Notes under the pieces: model-generated | The model's input: the letters and a program-made list of their open reading frames with translations, nothing else | Database searches by the model: none | Told to the model about the DNA's origin: nothing | Part shown: piece after piece, positions 25,868 to 34,443 of the stretch | Numbering within the stretch: the first letter of the stretch is position 1 | Layout of the letters: every line of letters starts with the position of its first letter | Made by a program: the position numbers and the translations under genes | NCBI GenBank assembly: GCA_050248955.1 | Contig: JBFWRK010000011.1 | Coordinates: 62,001-126,000 of the forward strand | From: JBFWRK01 sp050248955 | Lineage (GTDB): Bacteria; Actinomycetota; Acidimicrobiia; Acidimicrobiales; Ilumatobacteraceae | Length of the DNA stretch: 64,000 nucleotides | Reading direction: 5' to 3'

Positions 25868-27952
25868 ATGTCTACAGGAGAAGGAGCTCGCGGTCGCGTG
25901 CTGGGCGGCCGGTACCAACTCGGCACCCGGATCGGCACCGGTGTGCACTCGACGGTGTTCGAGGCGGTGGACCTGCAGCTCGAGCGGGCCGTCGCCGTCA
26001 AGGTCCTCCACCCATCGGCCGTCACCGATCCCGAGATGCCCCGGCGGTTCCGGGCGGCGGCGGAGCAGCTCTCGGGGCTGAGCCACCCCAACCTCGTGGC
26101 CGTGCACGACTGGGGCCAAGAGGAGATCCGCGGCGCGCTCACGCCCTACCTCGTGATGGAGCTGTTGACCGGCGGCAGCTTGCGCTCCGTGCTCGACCGG
26201 GGGCGCACGCTCACGCCGTCGCAGGCGCTCATCGTCGGCCTCGACGCCTGCCGCGGCCTCGATCACGCGCACCGCCGCGGCCTCGTCCACGGCGACATCA
26301 AGCCGAGCAACCTGCTCTTCGGCGACGATCGTCGGTTGCGTGTCGCCGACCTCGGCATCGCCCGTCTCATCGACGAGATGAACGGCGACGACATCTTGTC
26401 GATCGACCTCGCGAGCGCACGGTACGTCTCGCCCGAGCAGGCCCAGCACCAGCCGATCGACGGCAAGACCGACGTCTACTCGCTGGCGCTGACGCTCGTC
26501 GAAGCGGTCACGGGCCACGTGCCGTTCGGTGGCGACACCACGGTCGCGGCGCTGACCAACCGGATCGACAAGCTCTTGCCGGTCTCCGCCGATCTCGGTC
26601 CGCTCGCTGCCGTGCTCGAGCGCGCCGGCCGGCCGAACCCGGCCGATCGCACCACTGCGGCCGAGTTCGGTCGGGCGCTCGTGCAGACCGCGGAGAAGCT
26701 GCCCCGTCCTGCACCACTGCCGCTCGTGACCGGCGGGACGTCGATGTTCGAGGCGCCACCTGGCCAGGAGACGACGAGCGAGCTGACCCGCTTCCGAGAC
26801 CCGACCGGCGCGACGGCTCGCCCCGCTGACCCGTCGGGTGGCAGCTCGCGACCGACGCCGCGATCGGCCGACTCGCTGATCCAGGGCCGTGGCGACGCGC
26901 CGCGCGATCCGAGCGGCCCCATCGGGCGGCCACCGCGAACCGGTGACCCAACGGGCGGGACGCCGCGCACTCGGGTGGTCACCGTCGACGACACCGGTGG
27001 CATCCGTGTCGAGGCGCCTTCGACGATGCCCCAGAAGCGCCGTGTGATCCTCGTCCTCGCGCTCGTCGTCGGCCTCGTCGCTGCGTCCGTCCTCGGCTAC
27101 GTCGCCTACCAGCGGCTCACCGTCCCGAGCTACGCGGTGCCGGACCTCATCGGCCAGGACGAGGGCGCCGCCCAGAACCTCATCGCCAACAACGGCTGGG
27201 AGGTCGAGGTCCAGCGCGAGCGGAACGACGACCAGCCCGCCGGTGCCGTGTTCCGCACCGATCCTGCCAGCGGCACGGAGCTCGAGGAAGGGAAGCCCTT
27301 CGTCCTCTTCGTCTCGGATGGCCCGACGCTCTCGGCGCTGCCCGAGATCACCGGGCTCACCCAGGAGGCGGCCGCGACGGCGCTGACGGAGGTCGGGCTG
27401 TTCTTCCAGGTGGGCGAGGAGCGGCGGGACGAGACCATCCCGATCGGCACGGTCATCTCGTGGATGGTCGGCGAGCAACCGTCGCTCGTTGCCGGCGCAG
27501 AGGTCGTCAAGGGCACCGTGATCAGCGCCGTCGTCTCCGCCGGTCCGCCGTTGCGCGACATCCTCGACTACACCGGACAGGTCTATGCCGACCTCAAGCC
27601 CCAGCTCGAAGCCGCCGGGCTCGTCGTCGAGCTCGCCGGCGAGGAGTTCAGCGCGATCTACCCGGTCGGCGCGATCATCGCCCAGTCGGTCGCACCTGGT
27701 GATCAGGTCGAGCGCGGGTCGACGATCCGCTTCGCGCTGTCGAAGGGTCCCGACCTCGTCACCATGCCCGCCGTCTTCGGCCTCGATCTGGCGACGGTGG
27801 CAACCACGCTCGATGCCGCCGGGCTCGTCGTCGGCGTCACGTCCGGCAACGTCGCCGCGGGGAAGGTCGCGACCGCGAGCGTCGGCGGTCAGCCGGCGGT
27901 GCCCGGCCAAGCGCTGCCCCGCAGCACACCGATCGACCTGCTGTTCTTCTGA
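25868..27952 (+). CDS. Ser/Thr protein kinase with PASTA repeats (PknB-like)
   Basis: A 694-residue membrane kinase. The kinase domain (about 15-280) has a Gly loop GTGVHSTVFEA, Lys45 (AVAVKVL), catalytic loop GLVHGDIKPSNLLF (Asp143, Asn148) and metal-binding DLG at 161-163 in place of DFG. HRD is replaced by HGD, so it is a non-RD kinase, though the catalytic residues are kept. A proline/threonine-rich linker is followed by one helix (VILVLALVVGLVAASVLGYV, about 393-412) and four PASTA-like repeats to the C-terminus. PASTA domains sense muropeptides or lipid II. Unlike many PknB loci, no pbpA, rodA or phosphatase genes adjoin it. Confidence 0.9.
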   Translation: MSTGEGARGRVLGGRYQLGTRIGTGVHSTVFEAVDLQLERAVAVKVLHPSAVTDPEMPRRFRAAAEQLSGLSHPNLVAVHDWGQEEIRGALTPYLVMELLTGGSLRSVLDRGRTLTPSQALIVGLDACRGLDHAHRRGLVHGDIKPSNLLFGDDRRLRVADLGIARLIDEMNGDDILSIDLASARYVSPEQAQHQPIDGKTDVYSLALTLVEAVTGHVPFGGDTTVAALTNRIDKLLPVSADLGPLAAVLERAGRPNPADRTTAAEFGRALVQTAEKLPRPAPLPLVTGGTSMFEAPPGQETTSELTRFRDPTGATARPADPSGGSSRPTPRSADSLIQGRGDAPRDPSGPIGRPPRTGDPTGGTPRTRVVTVDDTGGIRVEAPSTMPQKRRVILVLALVVGLVAASVLGYVAYQRLTVPSYAVPDLIGQDEGAAQNLIANNGWEVEVQRERNDDQPAGAVFRTDPASGTELEEGKPFVLFVSDGPTLSALPEITGLTQEAAATALTEVGLFFQVGEERRDETIPIGTVISWMVGEQPSLVAGAEVVKGTVISAVVSAGPPLRDILDYTGQVYADLKPQLEAAGLVVELAGEEFSAIYPVGAIIAQSVAPGDQVERGSTIRFALSKGPDLVTMPAVFGLDLATVATTLDAAGLVVGVTSGNVAAGKVATASVGGQPAVPGQALPRSTPIDLLFF

Positions 27953-28023
27953 CCTCCGTTTGCGCATCGCGGCCGCTCGATCAGTAGGTTGCGCCGATCA
28001 CACCACCGCAGGGAGGGGACGTC

Positions 28024-28911
28024 ATGGGATCACTCGACGGTCGTGTCGCGATCATCACCGGCGCGGGACGGGGCATCGGGCGTGAACACGCGCTGCTCTT
28101 CGCCGCCGAGGGTGCCCGGGTCGTCGTCAACGATCTCGGTGGCGCCAACGACGGCACCGGCACCGATCTGACACCGGCCCAGGAGGTCGTCGAGGAGATC
28201 CGCCGCATGGGTGGTGAGGCGATCGTGAACGGGGACGACGTCGCTGACTGGGAGGGCGGCCAGCGACTCGTGAACGCGGCCATCGAAGCGTTCGGCGACC
28301 TCGACATCCTGGTCAACAACGCCGGCATCCTGCGCGACCGCGTGCTGGTGAACATGACCGAAGAGGAGTGGGACGCCGTCGTCACGGTCCACCTGAAGGG
28401 CCACTTCGTGCCCACCCGCTGGGCCGCCGCCTACTGGCGCGAGCAGCACAAGGCCGGTGTCACGAAGCCGCGCCACATCGTGCACACCTCGTCCACGTCG
28501 GGGCTGTTCTCGAACCCCGGCCAGGCGAACTACGGAGCGGCGAAGTCGGGCATCGCGACGTTCAGCCAGATCGCGGCGAAGGAGCTCTCGCGCTACAACG
28601 TCAAGTCGAACTGCATCGCGCCCGGCGCCCGCACCCGGTTGACGTTGGCGACCCCGGGCCTCGACGAGGTCATCGCGCCCCCGAAGGACGCGGGTGCGTT
28701 CGACATCTGGGATCCTGCCAACATCTCGCCGCTCGTCGCCTACCTGTCGAGCGAACGTTGCGCGTTCACGGGCGAGACCTTCTTCGTGCAAGGCGGCACG
28801 GTGACGAAGTTCGAGTCGTGGGCGTTCGGGCCGAAGATCGAACAGAACGATCGCTGGAGCGTGGATGCGCTCGCCGACGCGCTCGCGCCGATGGCGACGC
28901 CGCCCGAGTGA
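28024..28911 (+). CDS. SDR-family oxidoreductase, (3R)-hydroxyacyl-CoA dehydrogenase-like
   Basis: A 295-residue Rossmann enzyme. The NAD(P) motif is AIITGAGRGIGREHALLFA, NNAG lies in ILVNNAGILRDRV, and the catalytic Ser-Tyr-Lys is in TSSTSGLFSNPGQANYGAAK. VVVNDLGGANDGTGTD matches the dehydrogenase part of peroxisomal-type multifunctional enzyme 2, so the likely substrate is a 3-hydroxyacyl-CoA in fatty acid or steroid side-chain oxidation. The C-terminal extension (WAFGPKIEQNDRWSVDALA) is typical of that subgroup. GGGAGGGG precedes the ATG at 28024. It is monocistronic, 71 bp after the kinase gene. Confidence 0.87.
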   Translation: MGSLDGRVAIITGAGRGIGREHALLFAAEGARVVVNDLGGANDGTGTDLTPAQEVVEEIRRMGGEAIVNGDDVADWEGGQRLVNAAIEAFGDLDILVNNAGILRDRVLVNMTEEEWDAVVTVHLKGHFVPTRWAAAYWREQHKAGVTKPRHIVHTSSTSGLFSNPGQANYGAAKSGIATFSQIAAKELSRYNVKSNCIAPGARTRLTLATPGLDEVIAPPKDAGAFDIWDPANISPLVAYLSSERCAFTGETFFVQGGTVTKFESWAFGPKIEQNDRWSVDALADALAPMATPPE

Positions 28912-28935
28912 GCGCGAGCTGATCGGGCGCCAGGT

Positions 28936-29892
28936 CTAGCCGAGCGGGAGCGCGGCGCAGTCCGCCCGGGCCTGGACGAGGATCGTCTCGCTGGCGGTGC
29001 CCGGCTCCCGGTACAGCTCATCGTGGCTGACTTCGGTGACCGTGCTGCCGTTCACATCCCAGTGCGCGCACGTCACGGAGGTGTCGAGCTCCCCCTCGAG
29101 GTCGTGCTGGGTGACGACGAGCAGCCGCAGCGGGATCCCCCCGGTCCCCGGCGGACCGGCGCTGATGAACGTGACGGAGCCGGCGACGATGCTGGGGTAG
29201 CGATCGACGATCTCGGCATCGGTGAGGCCCTCGCTGCCGTGCAGGCGGGCAGTCACGTAGTCGCCGGCGACGATCGCGGCGAGGTAGAGCTCGGCGACCC
29301 CGACCGCCTGTCCGACGTCGGGTGACGCCGCCGGGGGCACGGTCGTTACCGTCGGGATCGTCGTCTCCGGTGCGAGCGTCGTCTCGACCGCGACGGTCGT
29401 CTCGGGCACCGGCGGCGCGGTCGTCGGAGGCGGTGTCGTGGGCACCGTCGTCATGAGCGGCGGCGCGGTCTCGTCCACCGGCACCTCGTTGGTGCCCAGC
29501 GCCCGCGGAGGGCGCCGGGCGTCGTCGGGATCGCCACCCGAGTCGAGCGCAGCAGCGATGAAGACCGTGCCGATCAGCAGGAACAGGATCGGCACGATCA
29601 CGCCGGCGATGACGCCCACCGACGGTCCGCTGCGGCGGGTGGGACGCATCGCTGCCGCCGCCGCCCGATCGCGCCGCGATCGCATCCGGCGCACGTAGGC
29701 CGGCGTCGGATCGCGGTCGGGTGGCACGCCGTGGATCCGCGTCGTGGACCACATGTCCTCGTCGGGTGCGCCGCCGAAGGGAGTCGAACCGGGGGCCGGC
29801 GGTGGAAGCGGCGGTGGTGGAAGGGGCCGCGCCGGTGGCGGCACCGGTGGCGGAAGGCCCGGCGGCTGCGTGCTGGCTCCGGGCTCGGTCAT
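28936..29892 (-). CDS. Proline-rich single-pass membrane protein with Thr-rich linker
   Basis: A 318-residue protein. Residues 1-40 are largely proline (LPPPVPPPARPLPPPPLPPP). A basic stretch then precedes one membrane helix (VGVIAGVIVPILFLLIGTVF). A Thr/Pro/Val-rich segment (PTTPPPTTAPPVPETTVAVE) probably spans the wall, followed by a folded outer domain of about 110 residues (AVGVAELYLAAIVAGDYVTA). No family is recognised. The ATG at 29892 begins MTEPGASTQPPG; longer frames upstream overlap the divergent MFS gene. The cytosolic proline-rich tail could be a protein-interaction or kinase target region. Confidence 0.8.
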   Translation of the reverse strand: MTEPGASTQPPGLPPPVPPPARPLPPPPLPPPAPGSTPFGGAPDEDMWSTTRIHGVPPDRDPTPAYVRRMRSRRDRAAAAAMRPTRRSGPSVGVIAGVIVPILFLLIGTVFIAAALDSGGDPDDARRPPRALGTNEVPVDETAPPLMTTVPTTPPPTTAPPVPETTVAVETTLAPETTIPTVTTVPPAASPDVGQAVGVAELYLAAIVAGDYVTARLHGSEGLTDAEIVDRYPSIVAGSVTFISAGPPGTGGIPLRLLVVTQHDLEGELDTSVTCAHWDVNGSTVTEVSHDELYREPGTASETILVQARADCAALPLG

Positions 29893-29981
29893 CGCTGGTT
29901 GATCGTAGGCAGCGGGCGGTCGCCAACGGCGGACATCGCCGGCTGGAGGGCCGTCCGCGGGTGGTCCTACAGTCGGCCGCG

Positions 29982-31490
29982 ATGTCGCAGACCGACTGGG
30001 ACGAGCGCGATCGGCGCGACGAGGCGCTCGGCATCGACGGCAGCGGCGTCGACGAGTTCGCCGTTCTGGCATGGCCGATGCTCCTCCGCCGGCGCATCGC
30101 GCAGCGCGTCGGCATCAGCCACAACACAGCCGTCCTCGTCATCGTGCTGTCCGGTCTCTTCACCGTCGCCTTCACGATCACGGCGCTGTCGAACTCGCTC
30201 GATTCGATCGCGGCCGACATCGGCAGCACCCGCTCGACGCTCCTGTGGACCATCACCGGACCGATGCTCGCGTTCGGCGTCGTCGGGCCGGCGTTCGGGA
30301 AGGCGGGCGACCTGTGGGGGCACCGTCGGCTCTTCGTGTTCGGTCTGCTCGGCGCCGGCATCTTCGCCGCGCTGACCGCGATGGCGTGGAGCGCAGCGTC
30401 GCTGATCGCCTTCCGCACGCTCTCGGCGACCTGCGGCTCGGCGACCGGCCCCGCGACGATGGCGTACATCAACCAGCTGTTCGCGCCGGAGGAGCGCGTC
30501 CGGCCACTCGGCTTCTGGAGCTTCGCCAACGCGGGTGCCCCGGTCATCGGGGTGGTCGCCGGCGCACCGCTGATCGAGGCGTTCGGCTGGCGGATCCTGT
30601 TCGCGATCCAGGCGCCGCTGTGCCTCATCGGTGTCGTGTTCGCGCTCTGGCTGCTGCCGGAGACGCGCAAGGGCACGAAGGCCCGCTTCGACGTGGCCGG
30701 CGCGGTCACGCTCGGGTTGGGTGCCTCGCTGCTGCTGTTCGCCGTCAACCGCGGCAACGACTGGGGCTGGACCAGCCCCCGGGTGCTCGGCTGTCTCGCC
30801 GCGTCGTTCGTCGTGGTCGCCTTCTTCGTCCGTGCGGAACGCCGGGCGACGGAGCCGTTGCTGCCGATGTCGTGGCTGCGACGGCGCAACATCGTCGCGC
30901 CGATCGCGAGTCAGACGCTGTCGAACTTCGCGTACATGGGGAGCTTCTTCCTCACGCCGGCGCTGCTGCAGAACGGTCTCGGTTACAGCGAGAGCACCTC
31001 GGGGCTGATGCTGATCGCCCGACCACTCACGTTCGCGATCGCCGCTCCGCTCGGCAGCATGGTCACCGTCAGGGTGGGGGAGCGCGTCTCCGGGACGGTC
31101 GGGACGGCCGTCGTCGCGATCTCGATGATGGTCTTCAGCGTCATCGGCGCCGGTGACGGGTTCCTGGTCATCGTCGCGTTGGCGCTCGCCGGATTCGGTC
31201 TCGGCGTGGCCGCACCAGCGATGGTGGCGACGGTCGCGAACGCAGTCGAGGACATCGAGCTCGGGGTTGCCGGCGCCGTGCAGCAGCTCATGACGCAGCT
31301 CGGCGCGGTGCTCGGCGCGGAGGTCATGCAGTCGGTGCAGCTGGCCACCGAGTCGAGCGGCTTGGTCGCCAGCTTCAACAACGCCTTCATGGTTGCCGCG
31401 GGCGTCGGCGCGATCGGCGTCGGCTTCGCGACGTTGGTGCGCAGCACGCCTCGCGAAGTGCAGCCTGCGGAGGGCGCGGCGCTCGTCTGA
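29982..31490 (+). CDS. MFS transporter, DHA2 (EmrB/QacA)-like
   Basis: A 502-residue transporter with about 14 hydrophobic segments. The motif A-like loop is FGKAGDLWGHRRLFVFGLLG, and motif C-type Gly/Pro-rich helix FANAGAPVIGVVAGAPLIEA is visible. Members export drugs or other small molecules using the proton gradient; the substrate is unknown. The N-terminal cytosolic segment of about 50 residues before the first helix is long for the family. The ATG at 29982 gives MSQTDWDERDRRDE. Divergent from the proline-rich membrane protein, with 89 bp between. No regulator gene adjoins. Confidence 0.85.
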   Translation: MSQTDWDERDRRDEALGIDGSGVDEFAVLAWPMLLRRRIAQRVGISHNTAVLVIVLSGLFTVAFTITALSNSLDSIAADIGSTRSTLLWTITGPMLAFGVVGPAFGKAGDLWGHRRLFVFGLLGAGIFAALTAMAWSAASLIAFRTLSATCGSATGPATMAYINQLFAPEERVRPLGFWSFANAGAPVIGVVAGAPLIEAFGWRILFAIQAPLCLIGVVFALWLLPETRKGTKARFDVAGAVTLGLGASLLLFAVNRGNDWGWTSPRVLGCLAASFVVVAFFVRAERRATEPLLPMSWLRRRNIVAPIASQTLSNFAYMGSFFLTPALLQNGLGYSESTSGLMLIARPLTFAIAAPLGSMVTVRVGERVSGTVGTAVVAISMMVFSVIGAGDGFLVIVALALAGFGLGVAAPAMVATVANAVEDIELGVAGAVQQLMTQLGAVLGAEVMQSVQLATESSGLVASFNNAFMVAAGVGAIGVGFATLVRSTPREVQPAEGAALV

Positions 31491-31560
31491 ACCCGGTAGC
31501 TGCTGGTCCGAACCGGGTCGACGGTTCTCTCCCCGTTCCCGTGGCGGCGAACATGGCGGC

Positions 31561-32751
31561 ATGCGACCCCACGTCCGCCTGGCTCCCCGAGATCCCGACG
31601 AGCTGCATCGGGCCGCCACCCCGCTCGAGCTCTTCCTCGACCTCGCCTTCGTGGTCGCAGTGGCCCAAGCCGCGAGCAGCCTGCACCACGGTCTGGTCGA
31701 CGGCCACGCGGGAGACGCGCTCCTCGGCTTCCCCCTCGTCTTCTTCGCCATCTGGTGGGCGTGGATGAACTTCGCCTGGTTCGCGTCGGCCTACGACAAC
31801 GATGACGCCCTCTACCGCCTCGCTGTGTTCGTGCAGATGACGGGTGTGCTGGTGCTCGCGGCAGGCATCCCACGGGCGTTCGACGAGCGCGACCTCGAGG
31901 TCATCACCGTCGGCTACGTGGTGATGCGGCTCGCCCTGGTCGCGCAATGGCTGCGGGCCGCGCGGTCACACCGCTCGGGGCGGCAGACCGCGCTGCGCTA
32001 CGCCGCCGGTGTCACCGCGGTCCAGATCGGCTGGTTGCTCCGCTTGCTCGTCCCCGAACGTTGGTACGTCGTGACCTTCCTCGTCCTCGCGGTGGCGGAG
32101 CTTGCCGTCCCGGTGTGGGCGGAAACCGCCGGTCGCACGCCGTGGCATCCCGGTCACATGGTCGAGCGCTACGGGTTGTTCACGATCATCGTGCTCGGCG
32201 AGTCGGTGCTCGCGGCGACGATCGCGGCGCAGGCGGCGCTCGACGCCGAGAGCTCGTTCGCGGATCTGGCCGCCGTCGTGATCGGCGGTCTGCTGCTCGC
32301 GTTCGCGATGTGGTGGATCTACTTCGACCTGCCGTCGGAGCGGTTGGTGGAGCGGGCCCGGCGGGAGTTCGAGCAGCGAGTTGCGGCCCCCTTCGCCTGG
32401 GGCTACGGCCACTACCTCGTCTTCGGGTCCGTGGCTGCTGCCGGCGCCGGCGTCGCCGTGGCCATCGACCGGGCGGCGGGCCACGTCACGCTGTCCGACA
32501 CCCAGGCAGGACTTGCCGTGACCGTGCCGGTCGCGGTGTTCGTGCTGGCGGTCTGGGTGCTCCATGCTCCCGCCAAGTCGCCCGGGCCGATGCGGAGCAT
32601 CGTGCCACCAGTCGCCGTGGCGCTCGTGCTCGCGTCCAGCGCCACGCCGGAACCCGTGCTCGTCGCCGGACTCGTCCTCACCGCCCTCGTCGTGATCGGT
32701 GTCGTGCTGCGACCTCGCCCGGCCGCCGCGGCCGAGCGCGTCAGGACGTGA
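31561..32751 (+). CDS. Low temperature requirement protein A family membrane protein
   Basis: A 396-residue multi-pass protein of the LtrA family. Signature segments are AATPLELFLDLAFVVAVAQA near the N-terminus, WWAWMNFAWFASAYDNDDAL, VERYGLFTIIVLGESVLAA and LLAFAMWWIYFDLPSERLV. The family is named from a Listeria cold-growth locus, but its biochemical role is unknown. The ATG at 31561 lies directly before RPHVRLAPRDPDELHRAATP. It follows the MFS gene by 70 bp. The last 11 bases overlap, convergently, the 3' end of the SCP2-domain gene. Confidence 0.88.
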   Translation: MRPHVRLAPRDPDELHRAATPLELFLDLAFVVAVAQAASSLHHGLVDGHAGDALLGFPLVFFAIWWAWMNFAWFASAYDNDDALYRLAVFVQMTGVLVLAAGIPRAFDERDLEVITVGYVVMRLALVAQWLRAARSHRSGRQTALRYAAGVTAVQIGWLLRLLVPERWYVVTFLVLAVAELAVPVWAETAGRTPWHPGHMVERYGLFTIIVLGESVLAATIAAQAALDAESSFADLAAVVIGGLLLAFAMWWIYFDLPSERLVERARREFEQRVAAPFAWGYGHYLVFGSVAAAGAGVAVAIDRAAGHVTLSDTQAGLAVTVPVAVFVLAVWVLHAPAKSPGPMRSIVPPVAVALVLASSATPEPVLVAGLVLTALVVIGVVLRPRPAAAAERVRT

Positions 32752-33148
32752 TCGCCTTGATCTCGTCGGCGATCGTCTTCGCGATCTCGTCCTGCGGGAT
32801 GGCGGTCTGCATCGCCATCATCTTCATCATGTCGCCCTGCACCTTGATCTTGCCGCTCATGAACGCCTGCATGCCGGCTGCCTGGTCCTGCTCGACGAAG
32901 ATCGCCCGCGCCGTGGCGTAGTCGGTCGTGACGGTCGCGTCGGCGCTCTCGAGCTCGCCGAGCTCCATGACGACCTCGCCGGACGAGGTGTCCATGTAGC
33001 TCTTCACCGTGCCATCGCCGAACGGCACGTTCGTGACCACCTGGTTGATGCGGATCGACTGCGTGACCTTGGCCGCTCGGTCGGCGTACTTCTCGCGGAT
33101 CGCCTTGGCGGCGTCCATCCACGCTTCGGACAGGAAGGGATGCGACAC
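32741..33148 (-). CDS. SCP2 sterol-binding domain protein
   Basis: A 135-residue protein of the SCP2 type, a hydrophobic pocket for acyl chains or sterol-like ligands. Recognisable are FGDGTVKSYMDTSSGEVVME, DATVTTDYATARAIFVEQD and AGMQAFMSGKIKVQGDMMKM, which is the conserved SCP2 core. The GTG at 33148 has an AAGGAG site about 8 bases upstream. Probably cytosolic; ligand unknown. It lies 39 bp after the membrane protein at 33188-34354 on the same strand and overlaps LtrA by 11 bp. Confidence 0.85.
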   Translation of the reverse strand: MSHPFLSEAWMDAAKAIREKYADRAAKVTQSIRINQVVTNVPFGDGTVKSYMDTSSGEVVMELGELESADATVTTDYATARAIFVEQDQAAGMQAFMSGKIKVQGDMMKMMAMQTAIPQDEIAKTIADEIKAITS

Positions 33149-33187
33149 GATGCTGGCTCCTTGGGTGCGCCTCTGGACGACCGAACG

Positions 33188-34354
33188 CTACTCGGCACCG
33201 ATCTCGCGTGATGTGTCGTGGAGCGCGTACCGGTAGGCGGTCCGCACGGCGAGCGCCTGGCGGATTCGTGGTGCCACGTCCTCGGCGAACTCCTCCCGGT
33301 ACGCCGAGTCGGTCGACAGCACGACGGTGAAGTACATGCCCGTGAACGCGGCGAGGAACCCGGCGACGCGCACGAGCGGCTCGGTGATGACCAGCCGTTG
33401 CCCGACGAGCGGATCGATGTTCGGCAGGGTCGTCCACGCCTCGGTGGTGCCCTTCGAGATCGCGAGGAACCCGAACAGGTTGAAGAAGGCGAACACGGCG
33501 AGCACGACGAGGGTGACCTGGATCGACTGGCTGAGGATCGAGACGAGCGCGATGTTCAGGCGCTCGCGGCGGGACAGCGCGTACTCCTCCGGATCACCCT
33601 CGGCCGGCAGCTCGCACAACGCGTCGGCCGGCGTGTCCGTGACGAGTGCGCGCACTTCGCCCCAGTCGTCGAACGTGGCGAGCGAGGCGAGCAGCGCAGG
33701 GACGCGGGAGAGCACGAAGACCACGCCGAGCAGGAAGAAGATCGCGAGCACCGCCCAGTACGGCCAGCCGGTGAGCGTGCCCGCGACCTGCCACACCTCG
33801 GCGTTGATGAAGAGGAACGTGATGAACAGCAAGAGCAGTGGCAGCACCCTGACGAGCGTGTTGAGGAACAGCACCACCTGCGACGCGCTCTGCGACGCCG
33901 CCCAGCCGAGCAGGGGCAGCACGCCGTAGCTCGTCACGAGGTAGATCACGAGGAGGACGCCGGCGCCCTCGAGCGCGGCCTGGATGCCGTCGCCCCACTG
34001 CCCGAGGACGAACGACGGCAGTGTCGGGCCGAGCACGAACACCGCCAGCTCCGGAGGGCCGATCTCGACCGGCAGGGTGAGCAGCGGGCGGTGGCGGAGC
34101 CGGTTCGTCACCGCCCACGTGATCACGAGGACGACGACGACCATCGCCGCAGCGGCGAGGTTCTCCACCACGGACCAATCGCGCAGCTGCAGCGCGTTGA
34201 GCCCGCCGAGGAGGTACGCGGGGACGAGCAGCGGCACCGCCCGGATCCAGATGTCCGTGCGGGCGTCGTAGTGGGCGATGAAGTGGGGTACGCCACGGCG
34301 GGTGAACCACCGCTCCACCTGCTCGAGTTGCGCCGAACTGGTCGAACCCGCCAC
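33188..34354 (-). CDS. Multi-pass membrane protein of unknown function
   Basis: A 388-residue protein with about eight hydrophobic helices, such as NLAAAAMVVVVLVITWAVT, VLPLLLLFITFLFINAEVW, YWAVLAIFFLLGVVFVLSRV and VTLVVLAVFAFFNLFGFLA. The soluble N-terminus (QLEQVERWFTRRGVPHFIAH) and the charged loop EYALSRRERLNIALVS recur in actinobacterial proteins of unknown role. GTG start at 34354. It is divergent from serA, with 89 bp between. No transporter signature is seen. Confidence 0.78.
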   Translation of the reverse strand: MAGSTSSAQLEQVERWFTRRGVPHFIAHYDARTDIWIRAVPLLVPAYLLGGLNALQLRDWSVVENLAAAAMVVVVLVITWAVTNRLRHRPLLTLPVEIGPPELAVFVLGPTLPSFVLGQWGDGIQAALEGAGVLLVIYLVTSYGVLPLLGWAASQSASQVVLFLNTLVRVLPLLLLFITFLFINAEVWQVAGTLTGWPYWAVLAIFFLLGVVFVLSRVPALLASLATFDDWGEVRALVTDTPADALCELPAEGDPEEYALSRRERLNIALVSILSQSIQVTLVVLAVFAFFNLFGFLAISKGTTEAWTTLPNIDPLVGQRLVITEPLVRVAGFLAAFTGMYFTVVLSTDSAYREEFAEDVAPRIRQALAVRTAYRYALHDTSREIGAE

Positions 34355-34443
34355 GCCGGCAACTCTACGAGTCGCCTGTCACAGCGGTTGATTTTCCGTC
34401 AATGCGCTGGGCGGTCCGGTTGATCCGTCGCCAAGATGGGAGC

